In this document: one piece after another, positions 36,124 through 46,660 of the stretch
Position numbering within the stretch: the first letter of the stretch is position 1
How the letters are laid out: each line of letters begins with the position of its first letter
Assembly: GCA_008638375.1 (NCBI GenBank)
Contig: VIRR01000528.1
Span: forward strand, 155,154-219,153
Direction: 5' to 3'
Source: Nyssa sinensis
Taxonomy: Eukaryota; Streptophyta; Magnoliopsida; Cornales; Nyssaceae
Length of the DNA stretch: 64,000 nucleotides
Translations under genes and position numbers: made by a program
The notes under the pieces: model-generated
The model's database searches: none
Told to the model about the DNA's origin: nothing
What the model saw: only the letters and a program-made list of their open reading frames with translations

Positions 36124-36993
36124 ATGCCACCGAGACAAGCTACTCCCAGACATATACCACCTAGACACGATGAGCCTAGGACCACTGCACCACCGTGGCA
36201 TAGTTGGCCCCAAGCTGCTGCTTCGGCAGATGTTGCAGTTGAGGAGGCCGTCACTTTTACACCTGCTCCAGTAGAGGTAAGACAGACTAGTGGTTCTGGG
36301 GACGTAGCGACCATTATGCGGGAATGCCTTCACACTATACAGGAGGTAGTGACGAGAGCCGTCAGAGCTGAGAGAGAGTTGGCTGAGCTTAGAGGAGTCA
36401 GAGAGCCCCAGACCCAGAGCGAGGCGACTCTAGCACAGATCCCTAGATCTACCCCGATATACACTGGTAGGAGGCCATCGAAGAGGTCTCGAGCCCGTGC
36501 TGCTGCTGCACGGATATCTATACCCGCCCATACTCACACTGGTATGAGACTATTGAAGAGGTCCCAGACTGGTGCTTCTTCCACATTCACATACACTTCC
36601 CAAGGGACCGTTATTTGTTTTATTTGTGGACAGCCTGGCCACAAGATGGCCACTTGTCCTTTGAGGGACCCTAGCTTGAGACAGAGGGTCGAGGTTAGTC
36701 AGGAGTCATTTCCATCACCAGTACAGAGTCAAGGACGGGGGACTCCACGAACTTGTTTTGTATGCCACCAGATTGGCCATGTTAGGGCCAATTGTCCCCA
36801 GAGGTCGATTTCCCAGGACTTAGAGGAGCCACATTACTATCAGTATACCCAAGTGCCTCTGCCACAGCCACTATTGGGTCAGAGACCTCCGACACCGTAT
36901 TTTCAGCATACACCTACAGCATTGAGTGTCAGGACTCCCAGTCAGAGGGGTGATAGGCAGGACCAGACCACTCAGAGTGGCTTTATGCAGTAG
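36124..36993 (+). CDS. Gag-like nucleocapsid protein lacking the capsid core
   Basis: Open frame of 289 codons from the first ATG after the leader ('gacatgccaccgag') to TAG. The N-terminus 'MPPRQATPRHIPPRHDEPR' and the helical segment at residues 60-92 fit the start of plant gypsy Gag. A basic stretch (GRRPSKRSRARAAAARI, 115-131) and a partial internal duplication follow. Two perfect CX2CX4HX4C knuckles are at residues 165-178 (CFICGQPGHKMATC) and 211-224 (CFVCHQIGHVRANC). The tail is Pro/Gln-rich. The retrotransposon-gag capsid domain (W...F..Y..FP blocks) expected between about 95 and 160 is absent. The frame is intact, so the protein may be made: an RNA-binding nucleocapsid unable to form particles by itself. 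It ends in its own stop with no fusion to pol. Confidence 0.75.
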   Translation: MPPRQATPRHIPPRHDEPRTTAPPWHSWPQAAASADVAVEEAVTFTPAPVEVRQTSGSGDVATIMRECLHTIQEVVTRAVRAERELAELRGVREPQTQSEATLAQIPRSTPIYTGRRPSKRSRARAAAARISIPAHTHTGMRLLKRSQTGASSTFTYTSQGTVICFICGQPGHKMATCPLRDPSLRQRVEVSQESFPSPVQSQGRGTPRTCFVCHQIGHVRANCPQRSISQDLEEPHYYQYTQVPLPQPLLGQRPPTPYFQHTPTALSVRTPSQRGDRQDQTTQSGFMQ

Positions 36994-37041
36994 TCAGCCT
37001 AGAGTCACCTATCATTTTTGGACCTTCAGAGCCTTGAGGTA

Positions 37042-37043
<2 letters not shown>

Positions 37044-37087
<44 letters not shown>
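37044..37087. repeat. T44 homopolymer
   Basis: An unbroken run of 44 T lies between gag and the protease scrap. Such tracts are unstable, so either the run is very recent or its length is a sequencing or assembly estimate. Confidence 0.9.
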
Positions 37088-37088
<1 letters not shown>

Positions 37089-37400
37089 TGTTTAGTTTAT
37101 GGACTAGCATATTGATAGACTATAGTACATCTCATTCATTCATATCTACTATGTTGACATGATATTAGGGATAGAGTAATGCTGACGAGGATCTGTAGGG
37201 ATTACTCAATAGAGGTAGCTGACTGCATGTCTTATTTGGGTTCTTCATCTTATTTGATGCGTCTAGTATTGGTGTTGTGTTGGAGATAGATCGGTTATTT
37301 ACACTTTGGACGTGTATAGACTGTTACAGGGGGAGAGAGGCGGTGTGTATTCCTGAGGGAGATGTTTTCTTTATTCCATGGAATGTCCATAGATCCTTTT
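37088..37400 (+). pseudogene. Gypsy protease remnant
   Basis: 'ILIDYSTSHSFISTMLT' (about 37108-37158) aligns with the gypsy aspartic protease motif ILxDSGATHSFIS, with SG changed to YS. Further on, 'CIDCYRGREAVCIPEG' (about 37316-37365) matches the later ID..RR..F..PEG block. Stops and missing blocks show that it is dead. The catalytic Asp is retained but the following Gly is not. Confidence 0.6.
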
Positions 37401-38739
37401 TAGATTGACTTCATTGTGAATTAGGAGGGGTTAGACTTTAATTTGAATTGGGTTGGTTTGGGTTACATGATTAGAGGAGTGCTAGTTACCTTAGTTGTGA
37501 AACTGTAAAATGTGGGGTATACTTGGTCATTGATGATCTAGGATTCAATGCTTGCCTTTATGCAGTGTAACGAGTGAGATTAAACAGTAGACTACATGCT
37601 TGTTGTCAGTGAGATAGGCTGTGAGCCTGGATATCCGTAAGGTTGGGGAATGTGCCTGGTCACCTGTACAGCAGACTGTGTACTTATTTATGTATATGTG
37701 TATCCCTGGAATGAAATTTTATACTGGGTGCTGATGTGGTGAGCTACGTGTTAGCTATTAAATGTTATACGTTTACTCAATATAAGCATGCTAGTTTAGT
37801 GACCATTATAGTACGGCAAATTTTGATTTTTTTTATATATATACAGACTGATTATTATTGATGCATATATAAGAGAATGCTTAAACATGTTTCCATGTGT
37901 ATGTTGATGCATGTGTGTGAAAATTGAGGTGTGTTCGTAGTGGAAATTGGTGGAGAGTTTAGTGTTTTACTTCTTCTGAATCTTGGTATATTGATGTAAG
38001 TTCATGTTTAGAATACGTAACCTACACTGTCTACGTTATATACCTAACCGACATACGCGTACATGAAATGAATAGGCTAGCCCTTATTAGTGCATGACAC
38101 TTAGTCTCGGTCATATATATATATATAGACTAAGGTGGGGGGTGATGACTTTACTTTTAGATTGTACTGTTGATATCTTGTGGGTAATTAGGGTACTTAG
38201 AGAATGCTGGATGATAGATTGCATTGTGGTACAGAAAATGTGAATTTATACCATCGGGATAAATCACTAGGTGATTTCATGGATTAAATTGAGGTAGGTT
38301 AGATAACGTCACATGTGCGAGAGACCTTGGGGTATCCTTGTGATCAGTGAGGAGTTTCCTTTATTTTTTATTGTGTTGAATTGTTGAGGTGAGTCGTGAT
38401 ACTTGGATGGAAATCGAAAGGGATTGGCGTTGATGAGCCAATGTGTTTTGAGGATTTCATTATGTGTTGTGCCATGTGGAGTGAGTCGTTACAGATGGGA
38501 TTAGCACCAAGCCCTAGCAGGGAGTGTGGAGATGTCTGCACGCCTCTGCACGCCTGCCGGTGAGGCGAAGCCTACGGGGGAGATAGTAATGGGAGGAGGT
38601 AATGCATTCCACGTCGCCTGGCTGAGGGAGAGGTGAGTGATCCATAGGTAAGGCTACACGTCTACATGTTACAATGCATTTTGCATTGATCTTTTATTAT
38701 TAGGTTGAGAGGTAGTACGACTACATGGAATTCCCTTAT
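37401..38739. other. Pol-gap of the young gypsy element
   Basis: 1.34 kb where RT and RNase H (about 2 kb or more) should be. No VDLRSGYHQ-, YIDD- or RNase H-like motif can be read in any frame. The text is AT/GT-rich with 'tgtgtatccctgg'-like fragments. I see no gene here. Confidence 0.6.
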
Positions 38740-39000
38740 CCATTGTTTTAGACAGGGACCCACGTTTCACTGCCGGTTTTGACAGAACCTCTAGACAGCC
38801 TTAGGGACTCAGCTAAGTTACTACTACCTTGCATCCCCAGACTGATGGTCAGTCAGGGCGTACCATTCAGATCCTCGAGGACATGCTTAGGGATTGTGTC
38901 ATGGATTTCAGGGGTAGTTGAGAGGATCATTTTGCTTTGGTAGAGTTTGCCTGCAACCGTAGCTAGCAGTTCCCCGGTGTGTTGGACTGGGGTAGGAGAG
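38740..39000 (+). pseudogene. Gypsy integrase core remnant
   Basis: Frame pieces 'DRDPRFTAGF' and, after a shift, 'LHPQTDGQSGRTIQILEDML' and 'DHFALVEFACNRS' reproduce the second Asp and the Glu region of the gypsy DDE integrase (HPQTDGQSER, here R for E next to the catalytic position, as G-R). Stops and a shift kill the frame; the HHCC finger and first Asp block are missing. Confidence 0.8.
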
Positions 39001-39239
39001 ACAATTGTTTTGGGACCCGATATAGTCCGTAAGGCCACAGACGAGATACAAGTAATCAGGCAGCGATTATTGCCAACCAGAGTCGCTAGAGGAGTTATGA
39101 AGATAGGAGGCGGCGACCCTTGTCATTCGAGGTGGGGGACCATGTATTTCTCAAGATATCCCCCCTCCGACGAGATTTGAGGAGATTTGGGCGCAGTAGA
39201 AGCTGTCGCCACGATTTATAGGCCCCCTTGAGATTCTTG

Positions 39240-39520
39240 GGAGGGTTGGTGAGGTGGCTTATAAGCTGGCCTCACCTCCACAGCTATCTGGAGTTTAAGA
39301 TGTCCTTCATGTGTCGATGCTAAGGAAGTACCATTCCGACCCCTCACATGTACTCGATTGGGTAGGTCTTCAGCTAGAGGGCGACATTTCCTATGATCAG
39401 AAAACCGTAGCGATATTAGACTCGAGGGACAAGGTTTTGCGAGACAGGACCGTCCCTTTGGTCAAGGTTCGTTGGAACCGAGGTTCGAACGGGTACCCCG
39501 AGTTGCTTGATCAGTGACGT
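39240..39520 (+). pseudogene. Gypsy integrase C-terminal remnant
   Basis: An open stretch (39311-39517) begins 'MSMLRKYHSDPSHVLDW' and continues 'RDRTVPLVKVRWNRG', the GPY/F-distal tail of plant gypsy integrases. There is no chromodomain after it; the stop TGA and then 'tttcgggacgaaatttctg' and the PPT follow in the usual order. Confidence 0.8.
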
Positions 39521-39568
39521 ATTCTCTTTTGTTTTATGTTATTTTAAATTTCGGGACGAAATTTCTGT

Positions 39569-39581
39569 AAGGAGGGAATGA
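39569..39581 (+). other. Polypurine tract of the young gypsy element
   Basis: AAGGAGGGAATGA directly before the 3' LTR TG, in the standard position for plus-strand priming. Confidence 0.85.
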
Positions 39582-42500
39582 TGTAATAACCCGAAAATTT
39601 TTTTTTTAAAATATATAAATTTCCATGGTTATTATTAATTGTTTTATTATTATTAACATTATTATTATTAAATTCTTGATGCATATGTTATATACATGCA
39701 TGGTATATGTATGGTATGTATGTATACATGTGTAGGGTGACATATGTGCATGAATATGTATGGGTATATACATATATGTAACAGTGCATGTGTGCACTAG
39801 GTGAGGGGGCACCAGACCGTGAGGGAGTGTGTGTGTTTAGTGTGTGTTTGGTGTGTAGCTAGGGTGGATATATAATTGATATATGTATATATAGGTGTAT
39901 AGGCAGCTTTGCATTAAAGGCAAAGCTGCATTTGGGGAGAAACAAGGGGCTGAAAAGAGAGGGAGTCAGGTCAAGGAAGGCTGCAAGTGGAGGAGGGATA
40001 GAGAGAGAAAGAGAGGAGAGAGAAAAAGGGTGTTGGTCTCGGCTGGAGGGGAAAGAAAGGAAAGAGGAGCAGAAGGCGAGAGAGAGAGGGCTGTGAAGAA
40101 AGAGAGGAAGCTCAGGGAGTGACCCAAGAGGAGAAAGGAAGAAGGGAGGAGCTACATCAGGAAGAAATCCGAAACTGGGGTGAGTAGCTTAGATTCTGTT
40201 TTATTTTTTTTGAAGCACTATGTTTAAATCTAACCTTAGGGCCTTATAGCATATGAGATAGGAAACACACTGCAAAAAGAATCAATGAAAATGGTTAAGG
40301 GGAGAGGGAGAACTTCCCAGTTACAGGTCTCGGCCATGGGGGTTGGACCTTATCATTTTATGTATAAAACTTCCTTAAAATGATCATAAGATAATCCTAC
40401 AAGGTGCAGAAACTCATTAGAGATGAGTAGGGGCCGAAACAGTTAGGGACCAAGCTCGAAATCATGAAAACATGGTTGGCCGGAGCTACGGTTTGGGGCT
40501 ATTTCGTGAAAATCCAAGGGGCCAAACCAAAAACCAACTTTAAATATAAGATCCCCTTGAAAACATGAAGGAAACTGCAAAGAAAAAGGGGCAAAAATCG
40601 ATCGGAATCCGGTCGCCGGCGCCGGAGAAGGCGCCGGAACCCTACTGGTTCACCGCCGGAAAGTCGGGGACGAAGGGGGGGCTGTTCTGGACCTGGGTCG
40701 GGTCGGGTCGGGCTTGGGCCGGTCCGCCCCTGCCACGTGTCACCCCCTTGTTTTAAATTAAAAGGAGAGTGGGAGTGTTTGGCAACGGATATAAGAAATT
40801 GAAATAGAAATTGAAATCAGAATAGGGATATCCTATCCCTGTTCTGTCGCTATACACTGTTTGGATATCCGAATATAGAATAGGGTTTTGCAAATTACAA
40901 AATTGCCCCTGAACTTTCTGAAAATTACCATTCTGTCCTGAACTTTCGGAAATTACCTTTTAACCCCCAAACTTTAGAGAAATTACAATTAGACCACCAG
41001 ATTTAAATATTAATAAAATATTAATTTAATTAATTAATTAATTAATTAATTAATTTAATTAATTAAATATTCTAAAATAATCCGGAGTCCAAATGGGACA
41101 AGTCATTAGTGTATTTTGACTATCTCGGCCATTCTGAGGTCAATGGAGAGGTCCGTTTTACGAGACGGGGTCCCGAAAAATAAAAGACCCGTAGTAACCT
41201 TTAAAATTACCAAAATGCCCCTAGGTTGAAACGCTATCAAACAAACTCCAAATTTAGTAAACGAATAGTGAAACTTTATTATCTCGAGCATTCCGGACTC
41301 AACCGTGGAGCCCGATTTGTGAAAAGAGGTCACGAAATGTAAGGACCCGTGTAAGGTGCAAAATGACCGTTTTGCCCTTTTGAACCCAGGTGTCCGAATT
41401 GAATTCTACAAAAGCCTAACCTTATTTTCTTCGACGTTCCGGACTCAATGGTAGAGTCTAATTTAGCAAAATAGAAACTTATGAATTAAAGACATAAAAT
41501 TTGATGAATAGCATAATTCAAGTGACAATTAAACTGAGTTTCATGTTATGAATTTTAGGGACACGAGAGGGCAATGAGCAGGTGATCTGACCTCCGGTAT
41601 TCTCACTGTGATTCAACCATACTTCGAGTACACCTTCTTGAATTGAGACCGATTATCAGGTACGATATATTGTGCTAAGTAAGAAATATAATTGAGATTA
41701 GGAATACTTGCTTTGTTGCATTGATTGTTCACGTGTTTGCCTGAGTGTTCACATGCTTATGTGCTACGTGCTATCTTGTTAAATTGGATGATGATTATGG
41801 GTATATCGCATGTGTTAGTGTGGTGTGTGAATTATATGCTTAGAAGAACTGTTGATATTACGAATTGTGTACTTGAAAGCATGCTTTATGTATGAATGAG
41901 ATGCATCATTGAAATTGCATTGTGACATGATGAGATCAGAGCATATTGGCATAGTGAAATTCCTTGGACATGGTGTGGGTAAGCACTTGGTGCTTTGCAT
42001 TATGAGGGTGCAGATCCTGTGGTGAAAAACCCAAAATCGGCCAATAGGTACTTGCCTGCCTGACGGATTCCGGACCGTGAAGCGAGACATACAAGGTACT
42101 CATGCCGACGGGGAAGGACCGTATCATGAGACATGGGTGGGCATAGAGTTGCATGGGTGTGTCACGCATACTGCTTATATACTGTACATTGTTCATATTC
42201 TGCCATCATGATGTCGAATGCCATATAGAAATAACTGTACACTTGCACATGCCACGACCTTGGTTTTGTTTCTTGCATTAGCATTATATTGTACCAGCAT
42301 GTTGAGCTGACCCCTTTAGTGGGGCAACATTTCAGATGATGTCCCAGCAGTACGAGACGTGGAGATGATCTGACTAGGGACTGTGTTAGGCCCAAGGGGC
42401 GTTTGTTTTTGATATTGTGTAAGGGCATAAGCCCAAAAACCGTATTTCATCTTACATGTTGTAAGCAAGTGGACTAGACCTATGTATGTATCAGAACAGT

Positions 42501-42610
42501 GTACAGAATGTATGAGAATGTTATTATTATTGTCTTTTATTTCTGTATTATTTTATTTTCCTTTGTCTCGTTACTCGCGCCTCGGGTTCGCTGGAATTCG
42601 GGGCGTGACA
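39582..42610 (+). mobile_element. 3' LTR of the young gypsy element (3029 bp)
   Basis: Near-identical to 31851-34889. Distinguishing bases are A 40114, T 40749 and T 40889, one T/A change near 39609, and a 10-bp shorter GGGTC run near 40697. Ends GGGGCGTGACA, then TSD GCATC. Confidence 0.95.
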
Positions 42611-42659
42611 GCATCATTTGTTAGAACTAGTAAATTTTTCATATCTTTATTTCAACTTA

Positions 42660-43470
42660 TGCAAATAAAATAGGGACTTAAGTGTCGAAAAGGCCCGTTT
42701 TGGGCCTTTAACTGCCCAAAATGTTTGAAAATGGTCAATCCACCACCAAATTAGTTTGCACACCTCAAAGCTAATAAAATACATGTGATAAAACTTACAA
42801 AACACAAATCAGATGCCCGGTTTGCAACTTATGCATCAAATGCCCAGTTTGCAACTTATGCAAAAAAAAAAATGGACTTAAGTGTCGAAAATGGCCCATT
42901 TTGGGCCTTTGACAGCCCAAAATGCCCGAAAATGATCAAACTACCACCAAACTAGTTCACACACATCAAAATTAATAAAACAAACATGCTCAACACAATT
43001 TGGATGCTTGATTTGCAACTTATGGGAGAAAAAAAAAAGACTTAAATGGAAAAAATGGCCCGTTTTGGGCCTTTAACACCCCAAAATGCTTGAAAACAGT
43101 CAAAGCACCAGCAAACCAGTTCACACACCTCCAAATTAATAAATTACAGATGCTCAAACTTACAGTATATAATTCAAATTCCCAGTTTGTAACTATTTCA
43201 AAAAAAAGGACATAAGTGTTGAAAACAGCCTTGTTTTGGGCCTTTGACCATCCAAAATGTTCAAAAATAGTCAAAACACTATCAAACCACTTCACACACC
43301 TCACAAATAATAAAATACACATGTTCAAACTTACGGTACACAATTTAGATGCTCGATTTGCAACTTATAAAAAAATTAAAAAAAAAAAAAAGACTTTTGT
43401 TGAAAACGGCCTTTTTGGGCCTTTGACTGCCGAAAACTGTCAAACCACCACCGAACTAGTTTACACACCT
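42660..43470 (+). repeat. Five tandem repeats of about 170-195 bp in the CACTA interior
   Basis: Each unit has a GGCCC(G/A)TTTTGGGCC-like palindrome with 'tttgacagcccaaaatg' (about 42689, 42884, 43053, 43222, 43400), then 'caccaccaaactagttcac', 'cacacctcaaa', and 'gatgcccggtttgcaactta'. The spacing is 195, 169, 169 and 178 bp. The 103- and 107-codon frames across it are shadows. It lies directly right of the gypsy insertion, in what would be the intron after the 31623 exon. Confidence 0.8.
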
Positions 43471-43471
43471 C

Positions 43472-44309
43472 ACAACTCTTTTAACTGCTATCCAAGAAAG
43501 CCAAGAATGTTTATGAAAGCCATATAGGTTTATGAAGGTCATAAATATTTCTAAATATTTATGAAATCCATGAAAACCAATAATGTTTATGAAAGTATAA
43601 ATGTTTCTAAATATTTATGACAAATCCATGAAAGCCAAGAATGTTTATGAAAGTCATAAATGTTTATGAAGTTTTATGAAAGCCACGAAAGGTTACGAAA
43701 GCCATAAATGTTTCCAAATGTTATGAAAGTATATGAAAGCTTATGCAAAATCATAAAAAGGTTTTAAAAATGGGTTCTTCCAGAAACCCACGACAGGGAA
43801 CTTGCGTTACTCATGAGCTTTTCATAAAGCTCACAAGTTTCATCCTCAGTATTTTCAAGAAGGACTAAGAAGCTACAGGTCTATATGATAGTAAGCTACA
43901 ATAAATAGAGACTCTAGCTACAAGATGATAAGTATCCCTACTTTGGAAGCACCAACTTGAGGCGACAACACCAGATTATTGTGACAACTTAGAGTAAGGG
44001 TAGAATGTGAATGATGTAATAGTTCAGACACTTATGTGTAATGTAATGTTGGCTCATTTTATTGCAACTCTGATGTAATGTTACTTATGCTCTGCCAAGT
44101 GAGACTACATTCAAACAAAAAGTTTTTACAGACTCAGATTTTCACTACAAGTTTTTATATGACTGAATGCAATCTACTTGGATATGTAAAGAGGCCTTTG
44201 GTTAAACATGTCATCAATATGCTAAAAAGCGTTAGTGTATTGACAATGTGTCTAACTGGCCGATCATTATTTCTAATCCTCATAGGGTGGTATCTGGGAT
44301 GTGAATACA
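43472..44309 (+). mobile_element. 5'-truncated gypsy LTR tail (copy 1)
   Basis: It matches the end of LTR F (44918-45491) from 'acaactctttt' through 'gaaacccacgacaggg', 'tcattttattgcaactctga', 'atgactgaatgcaatctact' and 'gggatgtga'. An extra block at 43505-43760 is a minisatellite of 'ttatgaaagcca..aatgttt' units. It lies between the CACTA internal repeats and the CACTA right end, so it was inserted in or captured by that element. Confidence 0.65.
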
Positions 44310-44630
44310 CATTGTCTACGTCGCTAATAATGAACTATTAGCAGTGCACACAATGTGCCACTAATACTCCATTATTAGCGGTGCACGCCTGAGCGCTGCT
44401 AATAATGGACTATTAGTGGCGTTTAGTAACTTCTGATGTACTTTTAGCTATACTGATATGGTATTAATAGCAGCGTTTTTGGGCTAAATGCCACTAATAG
44501 TATTTGTGACACTACTATTTGCAACATTTGTAATGGCACGCATATGAACGCCACTAAAGGTTATTAACGGTGTTTCTCAGTTTATTAATGGCGCTTCTAA
44601 ATGCCGCTAATAGTGTTATTTTTTATAATA
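44310..44630. repeat. CACTA subterminal repeats, right end
   Basis: 'cgctaataatgaactattag', 'attagcggtgcacgcctg', 'agcgctgctaataatg', 'aacgccactaaaggttatta' and 'atgccgctaatagtgttatt' alternate in orientation and end in 'tttttataatatg'. Same vocabulary as 28878-29200. Confidence 0.65.
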
Positions 44631-45491
44631 TGACACATAGTCATGCCTGGTTGGGGGGTTAAGCCATTAAGGCCCATGTAAGCCCCAAGCTCTAAATTAC
44701 TTATGGTCACCATGTGAAAACTTATGATCCTAAGGGACAAAACTTATAGATGTCGGCATGTATTATTTTATCACTAGCTTATTCAGCGAAAAATTTTATG
44801 CTATCATGATTTATCTTGCAAAACTAATTGGCCCAAGAACTTGCATGATTTATTATATATCTTACAATTTAGTTAAATGTATATGTTTTATGAATGTCAG
44901 TGTCTTTCTCTACAACTCTTTTTAACTGTTATCTATGAAAGTTAATGTAAAGGGATTTTCGAAAACCCATGACAGGAGACATGTGTTACTCACGATCTTT
45001 TCACGAAGCTGACGGAGTTTTATCCTGTATATTTTCAGGAATGACTAGAAGTTTTTCATATTCGGATGCTAGTAAGTAGTGAGAAGTAAAGACTCTAGCT
45101 AAAAGAGTATTCCAGTTATGGAGGTATTAATCTGAGGTGACAGATGCCAGATTAATGTAACAGCTTAGAGTAAGATAAGAATGTGAAAAATGTTTATTAC
45201 TGATGTAATAATCTAGACATACATAAGTAATGAAATGATGGGCTCATATGATTATAACTTTGATGTAATGCTTACTTATGCTCTATCAAGAGAGACTACA
45301 TTCAAAGAAAAAAAATACCGATGTGAATTCTATTGCATGATTATATATGACTGAATGCAATCTACTTAGATATGTAATGAGGTCTTTGGTTAGACACGTC
45401 ATCAATAGGTTGAAAAAGGGATAATATATTGGCAAGGTGCATAACCGGTCATTATCCGTAATCCGCATAAAGTGGGGTTTGGGATGTGACA
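44631..45491 (+). mobile_element. 3' end of gypsy LTR F
   Basis: It contains the 'cccatgacaggagacatg' and 'ttttatcctgtatattttcagg' block (44968-45045) and ends GGTTTGGGATGTGACA at 45491. The next bases CGAAC (45492-45496) would be the TSD; the other copy lies outside the window. Minus-strand frame 45286-45498 is a shadow. Confidence 0.6.
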
Positions 45492-45539
45492 CGAACAATT
45501 ATTAGTTATAGTATAAAAAATTCTAAAAATAATTTAAAT

Positions 45540-46660
45540 GTAAAATCTATGGTCCAATTTTAAATAGTTAAAATGTGTTGACCACATTTTTCATTATAAT
45601 AATCACTAATTTGTTGGCATCTCTCACGAGATTTTAGCATGAGATATATAGAGTTCCAACGAGTCTTAATATGAGATTTAAATTTTTTAAGTTTTAAATT
45701 ATAATTTTTGAATGCATGCCATCTAGAAGGAGATACAAAAATATAATGAATTGTTGTTCTAATTTTGACTAGATGAGCCTCAATTAATTGCAAGTCATGT
45801 TGGAGCATTGTATTAATTAATGACAAACATATCTACCTTGGAAAAAATACCATCAAATGGTGGACACAAAGCATGTTTAAACATCTCAATAGAAGCAATA
45901 TTAGTAGTAGCATTTTGAAAGTAATGCTAAAAACTTTATCTTGGACTCCATACTCTCTAAATAAAGTCATAATATTATTAAATATATTAGTAGCATTATG
46001 AGAAAGATCCATGAGATGGAAAGATGTTTTTTTTTAATTTAAAACTCAATTATTGTTAATATAATGTGCAGTCATACAAAAATAACCAAGATCATTTCTA
46101 CCAGTCCATAAATCATATGTGCAAGAAACGTATATATTAAAAGTAAAAAACTCATTAATTAAACTACTTTTAAAATCATTAAGATTTTTTAATACAATAT
46201 TTTCTCGTAGTGTTTCCTGAAACACTGACATAGCCAAGTTGTATATAATCTTGTACAAAATTTTAAAAATGAATTTTTTTTCCTCAAAAGTAAAGGTTGC
46301 TCACAAGCAGCTATATATCTAGCCAACCCCTTCCTCATTTTCACATTTGACTACGTCCAATTTCTCAAAACACCACTACTACTAGCTTGACTAAGTTGGG
46401 TTTGCTTAGGGTCATTAACGCCATATTTTTCTCTGCATTTTTGTGCATGTCTACAATCGTGGCCAAGTGCCACTAGTGTTTTTGCAAGTATAATTGCCCT
46501 TGCAATATTTACAAATAACCCGTTGTTTCATTTGGCCATTGGTACTTCCTTATTATATGGTAAAATGAGCTCAAACTTTTGATGTTCGGGTTTTCGTTGC
46601 CTTAGGCTAGATGTGGCTTCAATTGGTGTAGGGTCGGTAGAAGGTTGGTTACAACTCTCA
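45540..46660 (-). pseudogene. hAT transposase relic (RICESLEEPER/BED type)
   Basis: Minus strand, N to C: a BED-finger remnant 'VICKYCKGNYTCKNTSG' (about 46480-46550) with a frameshift before 'RHAQKCREKYGVNDPKQTQL'-like sequence, then 'IYVSCTYDLWTGRNDLGYFC' with MTAHYI (46046-46258), then 'KSHIKTRWNSIYLMLKSRER' (45560-45826). These are three ordered landmarks of plant hAT transposases (BED, the DLWTS..GY block, K-TRWNSTY-ML). The C-terminal dimerisation domain is missing, cut near 45500 next to LTR F. Frameshifts and gaps show it is dead. Confidence 0.8.

Larger units (their letters stand above)
31851..42610 (+). mobile_element. Young non-autonomous gypsy element, 10760 bp, TSD GCATC
   Basis: LTRs 31851-34889 and 39582-42610, perfect TSD GCATC (31846-31850 and 42611-42615), PBS 34893, Gag-like ORF 36124-36993, degenerate protease and integrase scraps, and PPT at 39569. 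By eye the two LTRs differ by four substitutions and one 10-bp indel over about 3030 bp. RT and RNase H are missing from the 4692-bp interior. Residual motifs (HPQTDGQS; the integrase C-terminal 'HVSMLRKYHSDPSHVL') place it in the plant Ty3/gypsy group. With so few LTR differences the insertion must be recent, and an autonomous partner must have supplied RT and integrase. Confidence 0.95.
28878..44630. mobile_element. CACTA-like transposon G, split by two LTR insertions
   Basis: Both ends carry arrays of 'ctattagcggcgcac'-type words in direct and inverted orientation (28878-29200 and 44310-44630), typical of CACTA subterminal repeats. The right end reads, on the minus strand, CATATTATAAAAAATAACACTATTAGCGG, close to the CACTAT(A)AGAAAA class; the left end, CCCTACAGATGC, is degenerate. 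No perfect 3-bp TSD is seen. Between the ends lie a possible exon (31623), internal tandem repeats (42660-43470), solo copia LTR D, the young gypsy element and an LTR fragment. No TPase core (DUF/DDE) is visible, so G is non-autonomous or gutted. That both ends belong to one element is inference. Confidence 0.5.

Noticed and set aside
36072..36333. Minus-strand frames of 80 and 117 codons overlapping gag
   Set aside because: They are antisense to the intact Gag-like frame with its two zinc knuckles, and lack any motif.
31851..42610. That the 3-kb direct repeat is an assembly duplication
   Set aside because: The repeats have TG...CA ends, a perfect 5-bp TSD outside, PBS and PPT at the correct inner positions, and scattered single-base differences, all expected of true LTRs.
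42689..43440. Regularly spaced repeats as a CRISPR array
   Set aside because: Unit length of about 170 bp, diverged units, no unique spacers, eukaryotic transposon context.
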